A DNA stretch of 64,000 nt from Glandiceps talaboti (GCF_964340395.1 NC_135554.1:186001-250000), one strand, 5' to 3'. Numbered from the stretch's first letter, positions 24,893-36,990 are shown. Notes: generated by a model from the letters alone, not told the origin. Translations and numbers: made by a program.

Positions 24893-25500
24893 TAGTAGTG
24901 CTATAGGCATGGCAAAGTGTCTGTCTGTCTGTCTGTCTGTCTGTGTGTAAACAACTTAAAGTCAAAAACCGCTGGACCGATTGCCATGATATTTGGTGGG
25001 TATATTACCTTGGGTGTCTAGTTGGGAAATTGATCAAATCAAAATGATCCTACTACCGATGTGATTTGGGTAAAAAAACACGATATTTGGTCAAAAACCT
25101 TAAAACCTTTAATTAAAAAATTACTGGGCAGATTGGCCTGAAATTTAATGGGAACATTCGTAGAGCATTTGAATTAAGAAATGTTCAGGATCAGATGATC
25201 CCATCAGTGATATGCAAATTAGGTCTCAAAATGTGTCTTTTTGGTGAAAAATGTTTAATTCCAAAACTACTGAACAGATTGGACTGAAATTTGGTTGGAA
25301 CGTTCTTCAGGGTATTTATATTAAGAAATATTAATGACATGACAATCTAATCAGTGTGTTTTTGGTCAAAAATCTATAAATAATGCCAAATTTATTGAGT
25401 AGATTGGGTTAAAATTTGATGGGAACATTCTTAGTGGTGCTTAGATCAAGAATTGTTCATAACATGTATCAGTGATATGCAAATGCTTGACCCCCACACA
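24893..25500 (+). mobile_element. family-2 element, truncated (copy H3)
   Basis: Starts inside the terminal hairpin (TAGTAGTGCTATAGGCATGG), followed by (CTGT)n and the body with three to four 'gggcagattggcctgaaattta' sub-units. It ends before the 115-bp repeat zone. Confidence 0.65.
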
Positions 25501-25953
25501 CACTCACTTTAATAATTGTACTTTCATTTTCTGCCCACATGGGCGTATTGATTTCAAAGATAATGAATGAAGTATTAAAATTTCAATGTAGACGACCATT
25601 AATTACAATAATGACAAATACTCGACTATTTATAAAGACGAAGTGTGAACTGACAACAGGTGAAAAAACTATACATTGATATCTGCATGTACAGTACATG
25701 TGAATTACACCAGTGTTATATTTAAGGGCGGTAAGTAGGTAAAATCTACCGGGGTTCCCACATCATTTTACCGGGGTTCCCCACCTAAACTATGATACAT
25801 TGCATGGGAAGCACTACCAGTTTTACCTCTTTCCCCTTTCTGTTACCGGGGTTCCCAAACCTTAGCAAAAACACTGTACACGATGCTGCAGACTTTCGAC
25901 TAGCATTCTTCAGCGTCGTCAAAAAAGTATAACAGCCTCATATACCTTTTTTT
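25501..25953. other. no feature recognised
   Basis: A phrase 'taccggggttccc' occurs three times between about 25750 and 25860, suggesting a small local repeat. Confidence 0.35.
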
Positions 25954-25971
25954 AAAGTGTTGATGTTGTGT

Positions 25972-28572
25972 ATACTCAAAGCAGGCCTTTGATGAGGAGG
26001 AATGTAGGAATATACTTGATAACCCAAATATTCCCCAACTTGACATGGATGCACAGACCCTCTTGGAGTCACCACTATCTCCAGGAGAAGTATTCAGTAC
26101 ACTGGCACCATGAGGGAGAACAAATCCCCTGGTAACGATGGGTTAACTGTAGAATTCTATAAACATTTCTGGCCATTAGTTAGTAAATTGGTAATGGACT
26201 CTTTTAACACTGCCATTGAGGTACAAAATGTAGGGGAATTCTCAGTCTCACAGAAACAAAGTATAGTTACACTAATTGAAGAACCGGGTCAGGACAGACA
26301 ATTGTTGAAGAACTGGAGACCAATAATATCCTTAATTAATGTTGATATGAAGCTGGTGTCGAAATCCCTGTCAAAACGACTTCAAAAGCTCTTCCCAAAC
26401 ATTGTTAGCTCTTCCCAAAATGCTTTTGTAAAGGGGAGTAACATAGGTGACTATGTAAGGTTAATTGACGAGATTTTTCATTTTACCAACAAATTTGAGA
26501 TCCCGGCTATACTCTTGGCAATTGATTTCGAAAAAGAGTTTGATAGTGTAGACTGGGAATTTTTATACAGGGTACTCCGGAGATACAATTTTGGCCCTAG
26601 ATTTATCGGCTGGATAAGGGCAATGTATAATAATATAGAAAGCTGTGTGATGAACAATGGGTATAGCACTGGATATTTTAAATTAGGCCGTGGGATCAGA
26701 CAAGGAGACCCCTTATCGCCAATGTTATTTATACTAGTTCTTGAACCATTGCTAGTCGCCATAAGAACCAACAGAGATATCCATGGCATAAAGTGTGCTG
26801 ATATAGAAATGAAAGAAAGTGCATTTGCGGATGATTTGATTGACTTGTTTTTTGACCTGTGAAAAATCCGTTGAGGTGCTATTTCAAGTGTTAAAGAAAT
26901 TCCAGTCGTGCTCTGGTCTGAAGGTTAACACAGAGAAGACGGAAGGGGTGTGGCTTGGCCCATGGAAGGGGAGAGGGGAGTTAAAGTTTGGGGTACGATG
27001 GCCTACCACCCCTGTCAAAATTGTTGGAGTCTATTTCGCGTACAACCAGAGGGAGGTTGAAATATTAAATAGTAGAACAGCACTAAATAAAATGAAAAGT
27101 GTCATAAACACTTGGAAAACAAGAAAACTTTCCCTTTTTGTGAAAGTTCATTAAAACTTTGGCTGTGTCTCAGTTTTCATATATATTAAATTGTGCTGTG
27201 CTCCCAAAAGATGTTCTCCAAAACATAAATAAGTTGATCTTCAACTTCCTCTGGGATGGACGGGACAAAGTTGCAAGGAAAACCATGATAGGGGAGGTGG
27301 GCCAAGGTGGACTAAGGTGGACTAGGGGTACCAGACCTGACCATAATGAAAAAACAACAACGTATCCTAATAAAGAAGTTCTTGAACCCTGACTTCACTC
27401 AACCCTGGACAACATTTGTGAAAAAAGCATTAGAGAAAATAGGAGGAAAATTGATCTTCAAATGTAATTACAATATAAACACCCTACCTATTATTGGTGG
27501 ATGTACACCCTTTTGGAAGGAATGTATGGAGTCGTGGGCCAGTGTGACAGAGGACTTCTATGGAGAATTCAATCAAATAATTTGGAACAACAAACATATA
27601 AAGATAGGGGGAATGTCAATTTACTATCCAGAATTTGTTGAACATGGTATAATGAGAATTTCAGATCTGTATATGGAAAATGGAATTATACCATGGCGTG
27701 AGCTGGCACTCTCTGAACTATCCCCCATTTTCAAACTAAAGTGGATAGGCATTTTACATGCGATTCCAGAAAATCTAAAGAATATAGATGATTATATAGA
27801 TGATGTCTGCATGAACATATCAGGTATTGCAACTCCTATAGAGGATAATCACAAAACACAAACTAAAGTCAGAACTCATCGACAGAAAATTTACCAAACC
27901 AAGCAGTGAAAAGAAACTTGAAAGAGACCTGGGAGTTGGCCTACTGCAATGGCATAAAATGTATTAAACAAATTCTCAAAGTCACAGTCGATAGCAAATC
28001 AAGAGAGTTCCAGTTTAAAATTCTGCATAATATACTGTACACAAACGAGAAACTGTACAAATTAAACCCAGTAAAGTTCCCCACAAACCTCTGTAGCTTC
28101 TGTCATGCGGTCTCAGAGACCATAGAACACTTATTTTACAACTGTAAACACACTATTGGTATCTGGGAAGCAATAATAACTGTATGGGGCAAAGCACTTA
28201 AGTTAAGGGCTGTTCCTAGCAAAATCTGCCTAATTTTGTCAGACCCAGATGAGACACTTTTACTCAATTTCATAAGCCTTATAGTTAGAAAATACATTTA
28301 CTCCTGTAAAAGAAAGGAATCCCTTCCTGTGTTCAGAGAACTGTACAACCAATTTAAACTACTTTATAAGTATGAACACTTTATCGCAAAGAAAAACCAC
28401 AAACTCATACCTTTTCTAAAGAAATGGACCCCCCTCATTCCATATGTATCATAAATGGTAATGGATTGCAATGTAAACATTGCTCTTTTGAGAACTGGAA
28501 TGTAACATGACATGTATATCTTTACAAATAACATCCAATAAAATACCTTAAATTACAAAAAAAAAGGAAAAA
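25972..28572 (+). mobile_element. 5'-truncated Tx1/L1-like LINE with 18-bp target duplication
   Basis: Flanked by AAAGTGTTGATGTTGTGT (25954-25971) and AAAGTGTTGACGTTGTGT (28573-28590), which match at 17 of 18 positions. The 3' end has AATAAA (28538-28543) and an A-rich tail just before the right duplication. The 5' end lacks ORF1 and the endonuclease. The structure indicates target-primed reverse transcription with 5' truncation. Confidence 0.85.
26000..28454 (+). pseudogene. LINE ORF2 reverse transcriptase, frameshifted
   Basis: Conceptual ORF2 in five pieces. From about 26000 to 26110 it reads through a SPLSPGEV-like stretch. At 26110-26862 come the RT domains: KSPGNDGLT, NWRPIISL, GIRQGDPLSPMLF and FADD at the catalytic aspartates. 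The later frames start near 26840, 27159, 27346 and 27906. The last piece carries a C-terminal CCHC-type cluster, CSFC then HLFYNC. Frameshifts near 26110, 26850, 27155 and 27330, and a stop at 27907, disable it. Family order and the C-terminal zinc cluster suit the L1/Tx1 group. Confidence 0.85.
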
Positions 28573-28590
28573 AAAGTGTTGACGTTGTGT

Positions 28591-28696
28591 TCGATCATTA
28601 GTGATCAGAATAGTGATATCAAGAAAATGACAACATAAACTGCCAGTTCTTTAAAACCCAATCATAGTGGGGACTATGTCATTCTGAATGACTTGT
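28591..28696 (+). mobile_element. family-1 element 3' end (fragment F)
   Basis: Carries 'gacaacataaactgccagtt', AACCCAATCATAGTGGGGAC and the terminal hairpin before CTTGT. The LINE was inserted just upstream of it; the 5' part is not seen left of the LINE. Confidence 0.7.
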
Positions 28697-29365
28697 TTCT
28701 TGTTTAAATTTTGTCTAAATAAATGAACCCTTTAAACATACTGCAACAATACGAAGGCACTAATCAATATTTCCTGTCACCAACTCGTATTGTGCAACCC
28801 CCAATTTTTGAATTCAGTATGCTGAAGCTATTTCTGGGTCAGACTGTCCCATTCAATTGTTGATATAATTGTTATCGAGAAATCTTTAAATTATGTGTAT
28901 GAGAAGGAATACAATTCATATTTCTATTACTCAACTACTGAGAACAGAAAGTCAAGGTTGTATGTGAAAAAGTAGTGTAAGCGATATGACTTTGAATCTC
29001 TTCTCATGTCTAGCTGTCTGAGATACTGAGATAGATAAAATTTCAGATTAAAACATAGCCAGCCACACAGTCATTAACATCATATGATGTCTTTGTTAAT
29101 CAATCTCAGAATTTGCCAATAATAAGTTAATGTTTACAGGGGGAATGCCCAATTATGGTACATTTGTCATATCAGGATGGTACTTACTACACTGTTGACA
29201 TCATTCTAACAATTGGTGGTTTACTCATTTGCATGAACAACTTTTGGTTCATGATTTCTCATTGAACTGACCCTGAAAAAGAGAAATCTTGAGAATTGGA
29301 GGCACTGATAGCCTCTATACTAACAAAGAAGTAATAATGAAAATATTGACTGTGATTTGTTGTAG
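28697..29365. other. intron-like DNA
   Basis: No exon recognised until the acceptor tttgttgtag at 29356-29365. Confidence 0.35.
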
Positions 29366-29515
29366 GACAAAGCATACCAACGTAAACAAGATTTAGACTA
29401 CTCCTTACAAGTACACCAGTATTTTGCTGATGCCAAAGAAGCAGAGTCCTGGATGAAGGAGAAGGAACGTATTGTGAGTAGCGATGACTATGGTAAAGAT
29501 GAAGTTGAAGCTAAA
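29366..29515 (+). CDS. SPTAN1: alpha-spectrin exon, repeat immediately before the SH3
   Basis: A 150-nt, phase 0-0 exon (50 codons) with donor gtaaga. The peptide includes QRKQDLDYSLQVHQYFADAK then EAESWMKEKE and SSDDYGKDE, matching the vertebrate alpha-II spectrin repeat next to the SH3 (helix A plus start of helix B, with the conserved W of ESWM). The next part of that repeat (a KKHEAL-like stretch) is not found before the SH3 exons, so the repeat would be incomplete. Confidence 0.9.
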
Positions 29516-30734
29516 GTAAGACAAAAACTAAATAATTACAGTCATCGCAGTAATTTCCCGCACAGCAACTTAACGATGTTGCCAGCTAATTAGTGAGCAA
29601 TATTGAGAGTTAAATTGACAATTACCGAGACACGTGTGTGTTTTGTAACTGATGTGGACACATGCTGACTCAGCAGAAACTCGTTTCTGTATTTATGTTA
29701 CAATGTTTACACAAATGGCTCAACAAATTTCAAGTACATATACTTTCTGAATGGCGTGACTGCTTGCTGTATCATGAGTATAAGAACAAAAAAGTTTTTG
29801 AGATGTGTATAGAAATATCCTAGGTCACGGTATCACCGTATAAAAAAAGATGCATGCATGCGTTTTCTTGAAACGCTATTCATAAAGTAACTAGCCTAAG
29901 AAGTTGCCGGTAATTTTTTACCAACACATTTGAAGGTCACACTTGCAAGTAATTTATACTTCGCATTGTAGACTAAATATCCCGATTGACATAGTCTGGA
30001 CTGATGTACTCTGGCTCTGAATGTATCAAAGCATACAGATAGACAACGTTGTTGACATTAATTTTGATTGACACTTCCATTAGATAGCAATGAACCGTGT
30101 AGACAAATTTGATAGGATCATTCTTCTTCTACATGACTGTTGGCAAGCCTTTGATTTCGACATAATTTTGCCATTTTCTGGTTTTTAGATTTTATTCGCT
30201 ACTCCGTTTGCTCCTGTCATTCAACGTCTCTAATTCTCAAATCATGATAGTTTGACATGCCAATATAGTACAGCAGATAGCCTACACAGCGGAGAACCAT
30301 TGCCGGTTTCAGTATGAGTAAACAACAGATAACTAATTTCTTTTCTCCGGCTAGTAAGCCAGGTAGGAGTGATGGAAATGATGAACAAACTGCTAATATC
30401 GCAACGAGACAGCAGGCAAATTGTGCCTTCCGAAATACTTCAAATGCTAAGCCTTTCGTTGTTATGGTGGCAAATTTGCACTTTCGTATGTGATCTGTGC
30501 ACTGTGTGCATGTCTGTTACTGTACATACAATGTATAACAATATCAGTATGTATCAAATATCTCGTATCGTCTTTACTTTAATTTATTTTAAGTGACCAA
30601 TGATTGAGTTAATTTACAAAATCTTCAGAGGAATTAGTGTGGTGTAGACATTCACTGGTAGAAAAGTAAAAAATGATTCACGCAATACTCAACTTCCAAA
30701 CATGTACTGCACTGGTGAAATGACACAATATATG
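29516..30734. other. intron-like DNA
   Basis: Small ORFs only, including a 75-codon frame at 30369-30596 that matches nothing I know. No remaining repeat-9 exon was found. Confidence 0.35.
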
Positions 30735-31330
30735 CACACATACAAACTGTTTTGGCAATTCAAGGAGAGGAAACAGTGTCGGAATGGGAGAACTCTTTTC
30801 CTTACGAAGTAGTAAATTAGTCACACTAAATATCTGCTTGCTTGATTGACTCTGGGATTTTTTGGCTGAAGTAGTCAGTTTTGGCGTTATGTAGAAGATC
30901 TGTTATGTGGTTCTTTGCATCCTGATATAATTGTTTATGAACTGTCAAATTTGTCTTTCGCCATAAGTGCTCAGCATGACGACATTGTCGCTTTGCCTTC
31001 TCAGTCGTTTATAGAATTATACCAAAGATCACTTCGACAAGATGAAAGTCTCTGTGGCTTTACTGCCGCATGACTTACCATTTGAATTTAATGTCGAGAT
31101 CCTAGGCTGTTAAATGTTCAGATGGAGCTAGTATACTGTGAAGGTCTTCCATGCGGACAGTGTGATTTACATTATGAATGTTCTGTGTCATCTTCATGGT
31201 GATAATTGGAGGAGGTAGCGCCACATTGAGGTGACTGATAATGCAGAGATGGTTGGATATAATAACACCAGAAACTATTATAGACTGTACTAAGTCACTT
31301 TTCAATCTATGCACTTAACCAATAATTATA
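30735..31330 (-). pseudogene. CR1/L2-type LINE ORF2 fragment
   Basis: Minus-strand translation gives an endonuclease C-terminus-like piece (NHLCIISHLNVALPPPI, 31102-31314). A linker piece follows, whose better preserved twin at 35583-35846 reads AKTDYFSQKI and PTLFPLLELPKQF. This is typical of the stretch between endonuclease and RT in CR1/L2-like elements. Stops and indels interrupt it. Confidence 0.6.
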
Positions 31331-31625
31331 TCGACCATATATGTTCTGACTCCTTGTTAAGGGTTTGGGTACTATAGTCACATGTTCATGTGAATGTATA
31401 TCTATGACCCTCCTTCACCCCTTTAAAACCACTGTGGCTGGACCATCAGAATGTTGGCATTCTCAATATTAATGTTGAGTATATAGTTTGTTTGAGTGTG
31501 CAGTGTGATAGAAGCCATATAGAGATGGCTTTCATACTATGATTTGGTGTTTTATGTTGAATTAGGAAAATATCAGTATATTGAAAAAATACTTGCTAAT
31601 TTGTTGTGTATGTTTTGAAATTTGA
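30735..31625. repeat. block B, first copy
   Basis: Near-identical to about 35635-36535, 4.9 kb away (equal to three array periods). Its left part is LINE-derived. Its right part (about 31340-31625) is intronic sequence that ends in 'aaatttgatatacaggattt'. The two copies show a larger duplication on top of the 1.64-kb array. Confidence 0.85.
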
Positions 31626-31737
31626 TATACAGGATTTAAATTTTGTATGTACATGTATATATAGTATTTCCCAGAATATTAGGTTTGTAAATATGTTGGC
31701 ACATTGCTAAATTCTTACTATATTGTTTATGGTATAG

Positions 31738-31878
31738 CAACAAGAAGCCCCCATTGGTAATGATGTACTGGTAGGCAAGGAATGTGTACTTGCCGTGAAC
31801 GATTATGTCGAGAAGAGTCCTCGCGAGGCGTCCATGAAGAAAGGTTATGTCCTGAATCTCGCCAATAGTGCTAACAAG
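31738..31878 (+). CDS. SPTAN1: alpha-spectrin SH3 N-half exon, unit U1
   Basis: 141 nt, phase 0-0, 47 codons. The acceptor is tatag rather than the tacag of its sisters. The peptide runs [39 protein letters not shown]. It equals the first half of the spectrin SH3 (RT loop through the strand before the paired tryptophans). ALYDY has become AVNDY, and KKGD has become KKGY. Confidence 0.85.
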
Positions 31879-32083
31879 GTAATGTCATTCCTGTACATTT
31901 CTTATGTTATGTTATGTCATGTATGACTAGTGGGCATTCCATTCCATTTTATTGTTTCATTTTTTAGCACAACTAGTGTGATTTGATGTTTTATGTTGAA
32001 TTAGGACAATTTAGTATATGTATAACAATCATTGAAAAAACACTTGCTAATCTGTTGTGTATGTTTTGAAATTTGATATACAG

Positions 32084-32175
32084 GATTTAAATTTCCGTTG
32101 GACAGCTTTGGAACAAGTGGCTGATGAATGTAGTACCAGTCTTGGCAGTGCTCATGATGTACACAGGTTCTTTAG
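32084..32175 (+). CDS. SPTAN1: alpha-spectrin exon 'LNFRW', unit U1
   Basis: 92 nt, starts phase 0 and ends phase 2 (AG|), donor gtgaga. The peptide DLNFRWTALEQVADECSTSL then AHDVHRFFR matches the vertebrate helix C to helix A junction with LNERW and AHEVQRFHR. In normal alpha-spectrin it follows the 'YTHLLE' exon; here it comes before it. Confidence 0.85.
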
Positions 32176-32437
32176 GTGAGAAATAACTCTTGGGTAGATT
32201 GTAAGTTTGTGTATGAGTGAGTAGATGAATTAGTGATAGCCAGCTAGGATAGAGTATGATATGTTGCTAATGATTTGGTATGACCGAAAATTCCACAGCT
32301 TTGTAGTATATGGAAAGTTTAGGGAATATAATATGAGCTATCAGATCTGACAAACCAAATACTGTGCATATTGACACACCAGTAACATTATCAAATTGGC
32401 TAAAGTAAAGTACTAAATGTGTTTAATTTCTGTTTAG

Positions 32438-32744
32438 ATACACACATTTGCTGGAGACAGCTAACAATAGAAAACAACGTCTGGAAGACTCATGCAAACA
32501 ACACATACAGAGATGTACAGTACGTGATCTCTTAGTCTGGATGAATGATAAAGAGGCCTTCACTGTCTCCTCTGAAGTCGGTGACGATTTGGGACAAGTG
32601 GATGGTCAACAGAAGAAATTTGCTGATTTCCCCAAGGACTTGGCAGCCAACAATAAGGCCACACTGACAGAAATTATTGAAATTTCTACTGCCATACATG
32701 TTGAAAGTAGTCATGAAGTACAGTGTGTGGCTGCTTGTATCCAG
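32438..32744 (+). CDS. SPTAN1: alpha-spectrin exon 'YTHLLE', repeat after SH3, unit U1
   Basis: 307 nt, starts phase 2 and ends phase 0, acceptor tttctgtttag, donor gttagc. The peptide includes YTHLLETANNRKQRLEDSCK, WMNDKEA, SSEVGDDLGQVDGQQKKFAD and EVQCVAACIQ. It corresponds to the whole repeat following the SH3 in vertebrate alpha-II (EEVGADLEQV, QKKFDDF). This copy differs from U2 and U4 by loss of a Cys codon (RQRLEDS) and a gained Asn (AANNKA). Confidence 0.9.
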
Positions 32745-33365
32745 GTTAGCAAGTGTACCATGCTATGATTAATTGAGTTTGGTCTTAAACCCCAATGTTT
32801 GAATTCTATATAATCATATGAAACTTTGTAAACCAAAGATTTTAATGATTGAGAATATAGTAATAAAGTTTGAACATGATATTAAACTCTGGATAAAATT
32901 CTGTATTTTCATGAGCTTTCTGACTCTGTGTCTCTGGTGACATGATCGTCTGATGACATACTAGGATTTCTTTAGAAGATTGTTGTACATGTAGATGTAA
33001 ATGTGTATGAATGGCCGGCCTCCTTCACCCCTTTAAAACCACTGTGGCTTGACCACCAGAATTTTGGCATTCTCAATATTAATGTTGAGTATATACATGT
33101 AGTTAGTTGGCGTGTACAGTCTAAGAAGAGTCATATAGACAGGGATTTCATAGTGTGATTTGATGTTTTATGTTGAATTAGGACAATTCCGTATATGTAT
33201 AACAATCATTGAAAAAACACTTGCTAATCTGTTGTGTATGTTTTGAAATTTGATATACAGGACTTGAATTTTGTATGTACATGTATATATAGTATTTTCC
33301 AGAATATTAGGTTTGTAAATATGTTAGCACATTGCTAAATTCTTACTATATTGTTTATGGTACAG

Positions 33366-33506
33366 CAACAAGAAGAACCCATTGGTAATGATGTACTGGT
33401 AGGCAAGGAATGTGTACTTGCCGTGAACGATTATGTCGAGAAGAGTCCTCGCAAGGTGTCCATTAAGAAAGGATATGTCCTGAATCTCGTCAATAGTGCT
33501 AACAAG
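33366..33506 (+). CDS. SPTAN1: alpha-spectrin SH3 N-half exon, unit U2
   Basis: 141 nt, phase 0-0, acceptor gtacag. Replacements relative to U1: EEP for [15 protein letters not shown] for [18 protein letters not shown] for ANSANK. These are mostly amino-acid-changing differences between otherwise near-identical copies, as expected with weak constraint. Confidence 0.85.
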
Positions 33507-33714
33507 GTAATGTCATTCCTGTACATTTCTTATGTTATGTTATGTCATGTATGCTGACTAGTGGGCATTCCATTCCATTTTATCGTTTCATTTTTTAGCA
33601 CAACTAGTGTGATTTGGTGTTTTATGTTGAATTAGGACAATTTAGTATATGTATAACAATCATTGAAAAAACACTTGCTAATCTGTTGTGTATGTTTTGA
33701 AATTTGATATACAG

Positions 33715-33806
33715 GATTTAAATTTCCGTTGGACAGCTTTGGAACAAGTGGCTGATGAATGTAGTACCAGTCTTGGCAGTGCTCATGATGTACACAGGTT
33801 CTTTAG
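33715..33806 (+). CDS. SPTAN1: alpha-spectrin exon 'LNFRW', unit U2
   Basis: 92 nt, phase 0 to 2. Identical in peptide to the U1 copy, with the same splice sites. Confidence 0.85.
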
Positions 33807-34069
33807 GTGAGAAATAACTCTTGGGTAGATTGTAAGTTTGTGTATGAGTGAGTAGATGAATTAGTGATAGCCAGCTAGGATAGAGTATGATATGTTGCTA
33901 ATGATTTGGTATGACCGAAAATTCCACAGCTTTGTAGTATATGGAAAGTTTAGGGAATATAATATGAGCTATCAGATCTGACAAACCAAATACTGTGCAT
34001 ATTGACACACCAGTAACATTATCAAATTGGCTAAAGTAAAGTACTAAAATGTGTTTAATTTCTGTTTAG

Positions 34070-34376
34070 ATACACACATTTGCTGGAGACAGCTAACAAT
34101 AGAAAACAACGTTGTCTGGAAGACTCATGCAAACAACACATACAGAGATGTGAAGTACGTGATCTCTTAGTCTGGATGAATGATAAAGAGGCAATCACTG
34201 TCTCCTCTGAAGTCGGTGACGATTTGGGACAAGTGGATGGTCAACAGAAGAAATTTGCTGATTTCCCCAAGGACTTGGCAGCCAATAAGGCCACACTGAC
34301 AGAAATTATTGAAATTTCTACTGCCATACATGTTGAAAGTAGTCATGAAGTACAGTGTGTGGCTGCTTGTATTCAG
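34070..34376 (+). CDS. SPTAN1: alpha-spectrin exon 'YTHLLE', unit U2
   Basis: 307 nt, phase 2 to 0. Reads RKQRCLEDS and RCEVRDLL where U1 has RQRLEDS and RCTVRDLL, and KEAIT where U1 has KEAFT. Open throughout. Confidence 0.88.
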
Positions 34377-35005
34377 GTTAGCAAGTGTACCATGCTATGA
34401 TTAATTGAGTTTGGTCTTAAACCCCAATGTTTGAATTCTATATAATCATATGAAACTTTGTAAACCAAAGATTTTAATGATTGAGAATATAGTAATAAAG
34501 TTTGAACATGATATTAAACTCTGGATAAAATTCTGTATTTTCATGAGCTTTCTGACTCTGTCTCTGGTGACATAATCGTCTGATGACATACTGGGATTTC
34601 TTTAGAAGATTGTTGTACATGTAGATGTAAATGTGTATGAATGGCCGGCCTCCTTCACCCCTTTAAAACCACTGTGGCTTGACCACCAGAATTTTGGCAT
34701 TCTCAATATTAATGTTGAGTATACATGTATATACACATAGTTAGTTGGCGTGTACAGTCTAAGAAGAGTCATATAGACAGGGATTCCATAGTGTGATTTG
34801 ATGTTTTATGTTGAATTAGGACAATTCAGTGTATATGTATAACAATCATTGGAAAAACACTTGCTAATCTGTTGTGTATGTTTTGAAATTTGATATACAG
34901 GACTTGAATTTTGTATGTACATGTATATATAGTATTTCCCAGAATATTAGGTTTGTAAATATGTTAGCACATTGCTAAATTCTTACTATATTGTTTATGG
35001 TACAG

Positions 35006-35146
35006 CAACAAGAAGAACCCATTGGTAATGATGTACTGGTATTCAAGGAATGTGTACTTGCCGTGAACGATTATGTCGAGGAGAGTCCTTGTGAGGCGTC
35101 CATGAAGAAAGGTGACGTCCTGAATCTCGTCAATAGTGCTAACAAG
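35006..35146 (+). CDS. SPTAN1: alpha-spectrin SH3 N-half exon, unit U3 (orphan)
   Basis: 141 nt, phase 0-0. Carries [16 protein letters not shown] and the ancestral-looking KKGD. It is the sister of the stray copy at 19629. No LNFRW or YTHLLE exon follows; instead a family-2 5' end, an ACAT microsatellite and block B. Confidence 0.85.
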
Positions 35147-35238
35147 GTAATGTCATTCCTGTACATTTCTTATGTTATGTTATGTCATGTATGCTGACTA
35201 GTGGGCATTCCATTCCATTTTATCGTTTCATTTTTTTT

Positions 35239-35480
35239 TAGCACAACTGAACTGATAAGATTCATTAGTGTTATAGGCATTGCTAAGTGTCTCTGTCTGT
35301 GTCTGTGTATGTCAATCTGTGTGTGTGGGTGTGTGTGTATGTGTGCGTGCATGCGTGCGTGCGCACACGCCATGATATTTGGTACTACTAGATGTATTAC
35401 CTCGGGTGTCTAGTTGAGAAAATTATTGTTCAAGTCAAAATGATCTTACCATTGGTGTGTCATTGGGGTCAAAAAACACA
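35239..35480 (+). mobile_element. family-2 element, 5' fragment (copy H4)
   Basis: TAGCACAACTGAACTGATAA, GT/GCGT microsatellite, then 'gccatgatatttggtactac' and a short body cut by the ACAT repeat. It occupies the same intron position as copy H2 after the stray SH3 exon. Confidence 0.7.
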
Positions 35481-35642
35481 TGAACACAGACAGATACATA
35501 CCTACATACATACATACATACATACTACATACATATACATACATACATACATACATACATACATACACACACACATAAACAATTATATACAAACATACAT
35601 ACATACATACATACATACATACATACATACATACATACATAC
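35481..35642. repeat. (ACAT)n microsatellite
   Basis: Tetranucleotide repeat with ACAC interruptions. It extends into the LINE fragment; the corresponding place in block B copy 1 (about 30720-30740) has only 'acacatacaaac'. Confidence 0.95.
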
Positions 35643-36235
35643 AAACTGTTTTGGCAATTCAAGGAGAGGAAACAGTGTCGGAATGGGAAAACTCTTTTCT
35701 TTACGAAGTAGTAAATTAGTCACACTAATATCTGCTTGCTTGATTGACTCTGGGATTTTTTGGCTGAAGTAGTCAGTTTTGGCGTTATGTAGAAGATCTG
35801 TTATGTGGTTCTTTGCATCCTGATATAATTGTTTATGAACTGTCAAATTTGTCTTTCGCCATAAGTGCTCAGCATGACGACATTGTCGTTTTGCCTTCTC
35901 AGTCTGTCGTTTATAGAATTATACCAAAGATCACTTCGACGAGATGAAAGTCTCTGCGGCTTTACTGGCGCATGACTTACCATTTGAGTTTAATGTCGAG
36001 ATCCTAGGCTGTTAAATGATCAGATGGAGCTAGTATACTGTGAAGGTCTTCCATGCGGACAGTGTGATTAACATTATGAATGTTCTGTGTCATCTTCATG
36101 GTGATAATTGGAGGAGGTAGCGCCACATTGAGGTGACTGATAATGCAGAGATGGTTGGATATAATAACACCAGAAACTATTATAGACTGTACTAAGTCAC
36201 TTTTCAATCTATGCACTTAACCAATAATTATATCG
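35640..36235 (-). pseudogene. CR1/L2-type LINE ORF2 fragment, second copy
   Basis: Duplicate of 30735-31330 within block B (35635-36535). The minus-strand frame 35583-35846 contains TVHKQLYQDAKNHITDLLHN and AKTDYFSQKI; 36004-36216 holds the SHLNVALPPPI piece. Its duplication together with spectrin exons shows the LINE was there before the larger duplication. Confidence 0.65.
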
Positions 36236-36645
36236 ACCATATATGTTCTGACTCCTTGTTAAGGGTTTGGGTACTATAGTCACATGTTCATGTGAATGTA
36301 TATCTATGACCTCCTTCGCCCCTTTAAAACCACTGTGGCTGGACCATCAGAATGTTGGCATTCTCAATATTAATGTTGAGTATATAGTTTGTTTGAGTGT
36401 GCAGTGTGATAGAAGCCATATAGAGATGGCTTTCATACTATGATTTGGTGTTTTATGTTGAATTAGGAAAATATCAGTATATTGAAAAAATACTTGCTAA
36501 TTTGTTGTGTATGTTTTGAAATTTGATATACAGGACTTGAATTTTGTATGTACATGTATATATATAGTATTAAATTTCCCAGAATATTAGGTTTGTAAAT
36601 ATGTTAGCACATTGCTAAATTCTTACTATATTGTTTATGGTACAG

Positions 36646-36786
36646 CAACAAGAAGCCCCCATTGGTAATGATGTACTGGTAGGCAAGGAATGTGTACTTG
36701 CCGTGAACGATTATGTCGAGAAGAGTCCTCGCGAGGCGTCCATGAAGAAAGGTTATGTCCTGACCCTCATCAATAGTGCTAACAAG
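36646..36786 (+). CDS. SPTAN1: alpha-spectrin SH3 N-half exon, unit U4
   Basis: 141 nt, phase 0-0. [19 protein letters not shown] and the unique TLINSANK ending. Follows the second copy of block B as U1 follows the first. Confidence 0.85.
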
Positions 36787-36990
36787 GTAATGTCATTCCT
36801 GTACATTTCTTATGTTAAGTTATGTCATGTATGCTGACTTAGTGGGCATTCCATTTTATCGTTTCATTTTTTAGCACAACTAGTGTGATTTGGTGTTTTA
36901 TGTTGAATTAGGACAATTTAGTATATGTATAACAATCATTGAAAAAACACTTGCTAATCTGTTGTGTATGTTTTGAAATTTGATATACAG

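Noticed and set aside
35392-35846. Long ORFs over 35480-35642 (Tyr/Ile/His/Thr-rich on + and Met/Tyr/Val/Cys-rich on -)
   Set aside because: They are translations of the ACAT microsatellite; only the LINE-like tail on the - strand has any meaning.
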